Positions 57,423 to 64,000 of a stretch of 64,000 bases of DNA are shown here, one piece after another (positions within the stretch are counted from its first letter, which is position 1; every line of letters starts with the position of its first letter). The notes under the pieces were generated by a model. The model made no database searches. It was not told the origin of the DNA and saw only the letters and a program-made list of their open reading frames with translations. The stretch is from Leuctra nigra (Eukaryota > Arthropoda > Insecta > Plecoptera > Leuctridae): NCBI GenBank assembly GCA_934045905.1, contig OW203764.1, positions 31,599,629 through 31,663,628 of the forward strand. Reading direction: 5' to 3'. A program made the translations under genes and the position numbers.

Positions 57423-57943
57423 AGCTTCCGCTCTGCACTCTGGTGGTAGAAATGTGTACTAGAGGAAGGGTGTACGCATTCAATTCTCCATAAGGTACCT
57501 GTAGAGTTTGGATACCTCTACTTCATACACTATTTAACATAGAACCATAAAAATTGTAATGAGTATAGAAAAGATTATGCTTTTTCGATCTGTCACCTCA
57601 GAAATTGATTTTATGTGTCTAAATAATAATAAAATAACCTTCCGTATGAAGCAAATACGGCTTATACTGTAGCCTGATTGGTCCGTTGGACCATTTCCTG
57701 TCCTCTGATTGGTTGATGCATTACATGTTTGAACGATTATTACGCTGCAATTTAACCTCGGAGAAAAATTCTGAGGTGACAGATCGATAAAGCATCATCT
57801 TTTCTATACTCGTTACTTTTTTCAAGGTTCTATGTTTAGTAGTGTATGCAGTAGGGGTATCCAAACTCTACACGTTCCTTATGGAGAATTGAATGCGTAC
57901 ACCCTTCCTCTAGTACCACATCTCTACCACCAGAGTGCGGAGC
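57423..57943. mobile_element. MITE with ~180-bp inverted arms
   Basis: CTCTGGTGGTAGA (left) / TCTACCACCAGAG (right), GGAAGGGTGTACGCATTCAA / TTGAATGCGTACACCCTTCC, and GATCTGTCACCTCAGAA / TTCTGAGGTGACAGATC. AT-rich centre of about 160 bp. Well preserved. Confidence 0.9.
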
Positions 57944-58848
57944 TGATCTTTATTGTGCGACTACTTTTGATATGTATACAAGATTGTATTCTTAAACACA
58001 CTAAAATCACGTCTGTAGCTTTTCGGATGCGGACACAGCAGGCATTTTAAGTCACATACCTCTATGACGGCCATTCTGGCTGTTTTAATGAATATTTGAC
58101 CTTGGATGATTTTATATATATATTTTGCTAAACTCTACTAGCCGTGCAGCAACAGAATTAAAATTCGACTTTTGTCACATCGGTCTTATAATAAGCTGAA
58201 AATTTGCACAAATGTTATTTACCTCCTAACTCATCCACCATTCAAAAAAAACAAAAAAAAATCACCGGAAGCCACCCAAAAAAAATAAAAACAAAAAAAT
58301 ATTTACCACTATGGAACCCGACTATTTCAGACACACAATGCGATATCCATGAAAGTAATTGGAATAAAATTATGAAAAAAATACAGGATACCAAAAACAT
58401 ACTGGCGAAGACATTGGTGCAGATGTCATTGGCCAAAATGTTTTTGTTTTGATTGTATGCAATTTTAAAACTATCACAGACATACAATTTTTTTGACCGC
58501 ACTTAGTTTGTATTTTAATCGTTAGAGAAAAATTTCTCGCGATGACCTATTATTTATTTGGGTGGAAAATGAAGAGCATATATCCATGAAGTTTTGTGAT
58601 TTTTTTCAGATTTATTGGACGAGATCTAATTAGTGAAATGGTATTTTTAGTTTGGTTCTCGCGGAAGGGTTTTCCTCCCGCGCTGCGCCTGATCTGACAA
58701 TACACATTTACGCATTAGTGCGCGTTAGGAATTAGGAAGGTTCGAAGCCATAACCACTCGACACATTTTATGATTTTATAGTCTGTCATAATAAACTTAA
58801 CAATACAGCCTTTATAATAAACAGTTGAGTCACAATTACTTTACTTTA

Positions 58849-60904
58849 TTGAGCGAGCGAAGCGAGCGACTCCATTTGGCTCTTTTAGCACGGACCTCTG
58901 TTTTTTTTTTGTTTTTTTTTTTGTTTTTGTTTTTGTATGCTAAAGGAAGCAATGGAAGTCGCACCGTTTCACCGATCGACCTGAAATTTTGCACACATGT
59001 AAAGACAACCTTCTCTGTTTGCAGACCCAATTTTTTTTTGAAATCCATCCATTGGTTCATTGTTAAAATAAGTATCTCCTGATAGCCTAAAAAATGAAAA
59101 TGGTCTTCGAGAAATGTGATCAAACTCATATTTAGCATGGTCAGTAAGACCAACAATGTCACTTATTTTACAAATTTTCAGCCGAATCTGTCAAGAAAGT
59201 ATGCACTTATTGACATTTTTAATAGCTGTCAGAAATGAAACATTGAAAATGAATGTCTTTCCAATGCAACTGAATCTGATTTGCTTTAGGTACAAGAGTG
59301 TTTTGATGGTATGTACAGTTTTTTAGTGAAAAGCAGATATTTTTATGTTTATTGAGTTGATCAAATTTGAATAATTCAATTTGGATCATAGTTTCCAACA
59401 AATCATTTCGAGTTTTTAAGGACCTTGATTGTCTTTTCGTCAATTCGTAGTTCTAATGGCCGTGCCTCCCGTGTTTCTACTTGGCTGATTTTGCATCCAG
59501 GAGGGATTAGAAACATAAGCTCACATTTCAATAATATCATTGAGTGGCGTTTGTTCTCTTCTAGCGTTCACACGTCATTCCAAATCTCTCCTGCATTTTG
59601 CTTCTTTTCGTTGATAATTTTGGCAATTTGGTGTACTTTGTGAAGGTATTAGTAAAATTGAATCGCTTTTAAAGCATAGATATTAGGTATCTACAGTTTT
59701 TGTCCAGGGGATTGATTATTTCAAATTATTTTCTTCTTGGAAACGTTGGATTTATTCCGTTTCTGAGCTTCTGTCTAGCCTGACATTTCCTTGAAGGTTG
59801 CTATTTTTTTTTGAAAGTTTTGATTCATTCAGTTCAAAACATTACGTTGTCTTATTTTAATTGTGGAACGTTGGATTCATTCCGTTTCTAAACTAGGTAG
59901 TTACTATTTTACCTGATCCGTTTTTTGTGTGGAACTTTGATTCCTTTCGCTTATTAGTTGAAAGGTGATTACTTTATTTTCATATTTGCGAAGTTTTGTT
60001 CAAGATTCATTTCGTAACATTACGACATTAAATACATTACGTCTTTGAGCACACATTTCGTGCATTTCAAACATTGTTCACACAAATATTATTGTACTTT
60101 AATTAGGTAGGTACTCTACTTCTTACTTTTTCATTACCTATCTTATCCCTATTTAAACATGCCGAAAAATGGAAAGACTTCTGCTAGAATGAAAGCCATA
60201 AAGGCGAAAAAGCGTCTGCGTGAAATTGAAGATCAAGAAACTGACGAAGCTAAATCTAAAAGGTTGAAACAAAATGTCGTTAATAATAAAGCATCAAGGA
60301 GCAAAGAGACCCCCGACCAGACTGCTGCAAGGAGATACTAAACAATCAACGCAATACCCGCTCTCGTGCAGCGGGTATTGCCGATTGACCGACCAACTAA
60401 AAACTTCGCATGGTAATTGGTAGCAACATTTAAGGTATTTTTGCCAATTTTCAGTCTAATTTGTAGTTATTTTCAAAAGTTTTTGTAATTTTAGGGACAT
60501 TTTGTGTGTTGGCTGTCAAATTCACGGCGACATCGAATCTTTAGTTCAAGGCAAGGTAGTTAGAGCAGAAAGTTTCAAACGAAATGAAACTAATAATGAC
60601 CGTTTAACAGCACAGTAATATCATATCATATGAGTGGTCCCAGGTATATTGTTTGAAAGATATCCTGTGATTTTTGAAACTTAACAAGGAACCGTTCAAT
60701 CAAAGGTTTAATCGATCAACTTAAAACTTAGCAAGGTTATTGGGACCAATATTTTTGGAAATTTTGGAGATATTTATACAAGTCTGTGACGAAATTCAAG
60801 AATTATTGGCTTTTAATGACATTTTCGATAAACATAATTTCGGTTCGAGGTGTTGCGTGTATCCGTGCTCGCTCATCAACGCGTTACTCAGAGCGTTTTC
60901 CTAG
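58849..60904 (+). mobile_element. Composite HINE/Helentron derivative (2.06 kb)
   Basis: The 5' end TTGAGCGAGCGAAGCGAGCG and first ~540 bp match family A (38375). The last ~530 bp (60370-60904) match family B (15301-16390), ending in the hairpin and CTAG|T. The middle, 59400-60370, is absent from the other copies, has its own ~122-bp spaced repeats (GGAACGTTGGATTCATTCCG) and the ORF at 60159. It could be one larger element retaining part of an autonomous ancestor, or two fragments side by side. Confidence 0.6.
60159..60341 (+). CDS. Short ORF resembling the basic N-terminus of Helitron-type proteins
   Basis: 60 codons, strongly charged, starting MPKNGKTSARMKAIKAKKRL and ending KASRSKETPDQTAARRY. 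The pattern of Lys/Arg-rich helix followed by an S(K/R)xETPxQxAARR phrase resembles N-terminal regions I know from arthropod Helitron helicase-like proteins, where such phrases repeat. No Rep or helicase motif is present. The ATG is in the context AAACATGCC. Position between two HINE-type halves supports a decayed autonomous element, but identity is inferred from composition and context only. Confidence 0.45.
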   Translation: MPKNGKTSARMKAIKAKKRLREIEDQETDEAKSKRLKQNVVNNKASRSKETPDQTAARRY

Positions 60905-61140
60905 TACATACAAGTTTACTCGAAAGTAAAAACGTGATCTTTTCATTGTATGTTTTTGTCACTCACTGTATGTAGGTATACATACATAATATAATGACAT
61001 CGTTAACAATGTGCATTATTTATTATTATTATTTATTATTTATTTGTGCACTATGTAGCAAAAAGTAAAATAAGTTATAGAGTGATATTTTACCTGTAAT
61101 TATAACCTAATTAGTGTCTAAATCTAAATATTAATTTATA
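60905..61140. other. No feature recognised
   Basis: AT-rich with TATTATTATTATTTATTATT simple sequence at 61019-61043. Confidence 0.5.
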
Positions 61141-61298
61141 AGGCCCGGAATAACCAAAGTTAAATTGTGCTGGATTAACTAACTTTTGGATTAAATTCAA
61201 TTGTTTCACTCATTTTGAGGTATCTGATTGGCTGTGCCGCCAATTTAATCCAATATTTAGTTAATCCGGCTCAGATTAACTTTGGTTATACCGGCCCT
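61141..61298. mobile_element. MITE, AGGGCCGGTATAACCAAAGT termini
   Basis: AGGCCCGGAATAACCAAAGT and inverse ACTTTGGTTATACCGGCCCT enclose inner inverse pairs TTGGATTAAATTCAA / AATTTAATCCAA. 158 bp. A truncated relative is at 12751. Confidence 0.9.
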
Positions 61299-62762
61299 AA
61301 ATAAATAAGTGCAAATACATACGATTTAAGTGTACATTTTACACGAAGAGGGGGATCAGTCGCTAAGATCGTCTGCGTTGTGAGGGTTGTAGCACTCGCG
61401 TGTACACCGACACACGTCAGTGCACTACAGATTATTTGTGAAACATGGACATGTGACAGATTTGCTGCAGTCTGTCTTAGATTTACAGCTGCAGAAGAAC
61501 TGCTGCAGCATCGCCATTGCAGACGGACCCTCAAAGTACACCGGCATGAGAAATCCACTTGAGAGTTTCTTCGTAAACAACTTCTGTGTCACAGAAGTTC
61601 TGCACATGTGCAGATTCCCTTTATCATCTCAAAAGTGATACTGCGCACGAGCAGAACCTCTGTGCCACAGAAGTTGTACAAGAAATTGCACCGTGTAAAT
61701 GGGGCTTTTGATAATTAATTAGCTAATGTTAATTTCTATGTCACCATGGCAACGTACTTCGCACGTCGGGGAATTGCACGTGTGAGCTGGTCCACGTGTG
61801 ACACTGCCACGCAGCTCGGCGCACGTGCTGTTTAAGTGACGGCAGGTTGAGGCAGGTTGACGGCTATCTTGCATCGTAATGAATTAAGTGAATTGTGATA
61901 TTTCTTGAACTTGTTGGTCAGATCATAAAGCTTGGCGACGAAAAACCTGCAAGCTTGGATGAGAGACAGCAGTCCTTTTTGTGATTTTAACTATGGTGTC
62001 ATTTTTAGTCAATTTATAATATTACAAAATACACATGAATCGTGGTCGGTTCATCGATTGGTTCTAAGCAAATATCTTCTGATTTATCTGATGATCTTGA
62101 TGGTTTATTCAGATATGTGGCATTGGCCATCTTCTTTCTCTATATTTGAGAAAAGATTCTATCAGTCACGTATGACTACCCACACATTTGAAAATATAGA
62201 ATTATTAGATGGTAGGTAACAGATTATACGCAAATAGCTATACACTATATGCACTATAGCATAATACACTATAGCTATACACTACAAGCAAAACACTTTC
62301 ACTGCACTTTGAAAACTGAGCGATCGGAAATGCACATCATTCCTTCAGGAATGTTCTGAACTGAATGCATCATCCTGTAACACAACATACCGCAGGACAG
62401 CAGTGGGATCATGATATTTAGTCGACAACAAAAAATGGATTACACAACAGACAATAACAACATCAGCAACATATACCGGTATCGTAATACAATAATAAAT
62501 GAGTGTCATTGCCTAGAAAACCTCTTAAACGAATAATGAAAATTATTTACGACGCGCTATGAGCTCACAGCTCACATTTCATACTGAAATAGTTTCTTAT
62601 TTTACATCTCTCAAAATAATTGAAAACGAACACGAAGTTTGTTTACAGTGTGAGATCGATGTTTACGAACATATTTTTACAGATTTTATACTGCACCAGA
62701 CCAGAGTAAAAGTTATCAATTATAATGTCATTTGTACATCTAACGCTCGGACCTTCCAAACC
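61299..62762. other. No gene recognised
   Basis: 61380-61690 has repeated CTGCAG and ACAGAAGTT phrases and short frames on both strands without motifs; 61740-61860 carries several CACGTG-type E-box sequences (GCACGTG, CCACGTG). The 95-codon frame at 61932 is not recognised. Confidence 0.4.
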
Positions 62763-63353
62763 TAATGCGTAAATGTGTATTGTCAGATCAGGCGCAGCGC
62801 GGGAGGAAAACCCTTCCGCGAGAACCAAACTAAAAATACCATTTCACTAATTAGATCTCGTCCAATAAATCTGAAAAAAATCACAAAACTTCATGGATAT
62901 ATGCTCTTCATTTTCCACCCAAATAAATAATAGGTCATCGCGAGAAATTTTTCTCTAACGATTAAAATACAAACTAAGTGCGGTCAAAACAATTGTATGT
63001 CTGTGATAGTTTTAAAATTGCATACAATCAAAACAAAAACATTTTGGCCAATGACATCTGCACCAATGTCTTCGCCAGTATGTTTTTGGTATCCTGTATT
63101 TTTTTCATAATTTTATTCCAATTACTTTCGTGGATATCGCATTGTATGTCTGAAATGGTCGGGTTCCATAGTGGTAAATATTTTTTTGTTTTTAATTTTT
63201 TTGGGTGGCTTCCGGTGAAGTTTGTTTGTTTTTTTTTGAATGGTGGTTGAGTTAGGTGGTAAATAACATTTGTGCAAATTTTCAGCTTATTATAAGACCG
63301 ATGTGACAAACTTCTTTATTTGACGAGATAGAGGTTTGTTGCTGCTCGGCTAT

Positions 63354-63659
63354 ACATGAATGAAGCTTTCATTGGACACCAAATTCAACATGTTTACGTT
63401 ACCTGTAATTTAACAATGGAATTCATTTGTTTTTCATAAATTGACCAATCAGACATAGCCACCCTGTTTTGATTTTGGTAGACTTTTAGTATGTTATACA
63501 GTTATTTTTTCTGAATCCAAAGACATAAAATACTCAAATGTTGCAATTAGACCGTTTAGACTCTTGACAACAATGGAACAATGGATAATGGAAGAGATGT
63601 TTTAGAAAGGGAATATAATTAAATGACAATACTACCCTGAATATGCTCTTATAATGCTG
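63354..63659. other. No feature recognised
   Basis: AT-rich spacer. Confidence 0.4.
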
Positions 63660-64000
63660 ACGATATGGTATTGATTAAAAGGAACGGAAATTCGTCAGAC
63701 TTGTAGGTATAAAAATCTCCAAATATTCCTCAAGTATTAGTCCCAATAGCCATGCAAAGTTTTAAGTTGATCGATTGAACCTTTATGATTAAAATGTCGT
63801 TGTTAAAATTCAAAAATCATCGGATATTTTTAAAAAAATATACCTGGGACCACTCATATGCTATAAGTGTGTGTACTTACACAATATTAGACGATCTGTT
63901 GAACGGTCATATCGCACCCCCAGAAGTAGACCGCCATAAGTTAAAAAAAATCATTTTTTTTTTACAAGGAAAAATTCAAAAAAAATCTTCTTTGCGATGA
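63660..64000 (-). mobile_element. HINE family B, minus strand, partial at window edge
   Basis: It reads as the inverse of 16085-16290 (CATATGAGTGGTC-CAGGTATAT, 'gttcaatcgatcaacttaaaac'). The 3' hairpin is absent on the left; the 5' part would lie beyond the window. The final frame running off the edge is a shadow. Confidence 0.65.

Larger units (their letters stand above)
58138..63353. mobile_element. Long-inverted-repeat element, 5.2 kb, related to 48545-57027
   Basis: Arms of about 550 bp (58174-58728 and 62763-63312) are inverse with high identity: CATCGGTCTTATAATAAGCT, CCACCATTCAAAAA, CCGGAAGCCACCC, GCGGAAGGGTTTTCCTCCCG. Weaker pairing reaches TAGCCG-GCAGCAACA at both outer ends. Blocks CCACCATTCAAAA, GTCAAATAA-GAAGTTTG and CATCGGTCTTAT are shared with the 48545 element, so the two belong to one superfamily. 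The interior has a composite HINE and a MITE, no transposase. Frames in the arms are mirrored pairs, not genes. Confidence 0.8.

Noticed and set aside
61740..61860. Promoter with CACGTG E-boxes
   Set aside because: Several CACGTG-like words cluster, but no adjacent gene or start signal supports it.
58204..63309. Paired frames of 82-93 codons in the arms of the 58138 element
   Set aside because: They mirror each other because the arms are inverse copies; Lys/Ile-rich or Phe-rich low-complexity translations.

Overview
The window looks like repeat-dominated intergenic and intronic DNA from an animal nuclear genome, most likely an arthropod. The reasons are: AT-rich sequence with almost no long ORFs; a complex 145-bp satellite; many nested DNA transposons, foldbacks and MITEs; tRNA-derived SINEs; a CR1-like LINE with an esterase ORF1; and at least a dozen Helentron/DINE-1-like (HINE) elements. 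I cannot name the species. Nothing indicates a bacterial, phage or plasmid origin.

Layout. 1-404 is the 3' end of a HINE. 1335-7973 is a satellite of about 45 monomers of ~145 bp that includes an 11-monomer higher-order repeat of about 1604 bp. 8635-19000 is a nested TE landscape: HINEs, a 1.7-kb foldback, and a possible 9.4-kb composite with related inverted ends. 19590-20290 holds five spaced copies of CCGGAAGTGACGTCA. 20474-23640 holds two long-inverted-repeat elements that share a repeated GCCAAG motif. 24830-26020 holds diverged tandem repeats and two tRNA-like SINEs. 28440-29714 is the only convincing host-gene sequence: a first coding exon of a membrane-protein-like gene, broken by two hAT-type MITEs with 8-bp target duplications. 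32429-35488 is a 3.06-kb hAT-type element with a perfect TSD. 36771-39923 is a cluster of inverted HINEs, one nested in another, which exposes an exact empty site. 40202-42090 is a divergent inverted pair of short related reading frames, followed by a hAT MITE with a perfect TSD. About 48545-57027 and 58138-63353 are two related elements with ~460-550-bp nearly identical inverted arms. The first contains a LINE inserted in a TATCGATA-rich MITE. The second contains a composite HINE carrying a short ORF that resembles the basic N-terminal repeats of Helitron-type proteins.

The coding content is therefore: one near-complete LINE ORF2 (EN+RT); a 5'-truncated SGNH-esterase ORF1 joined to it by a 22-nt overlap with a GGGAAAC heptamer abutting the ORF1 stop; one disrupted host exon; and a few low-confidence exon-like segments. 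The rest is non-coding. The most interesting items are the MITE-split exon (one MITE could act as an in-frame intron), the possible -1 frameshift site of the LINE, the HINE empty site, the ETS/CRE-like motif array and the two related long-inverted-repeat elements. All identities come from reading the sequence, and no searches were run.
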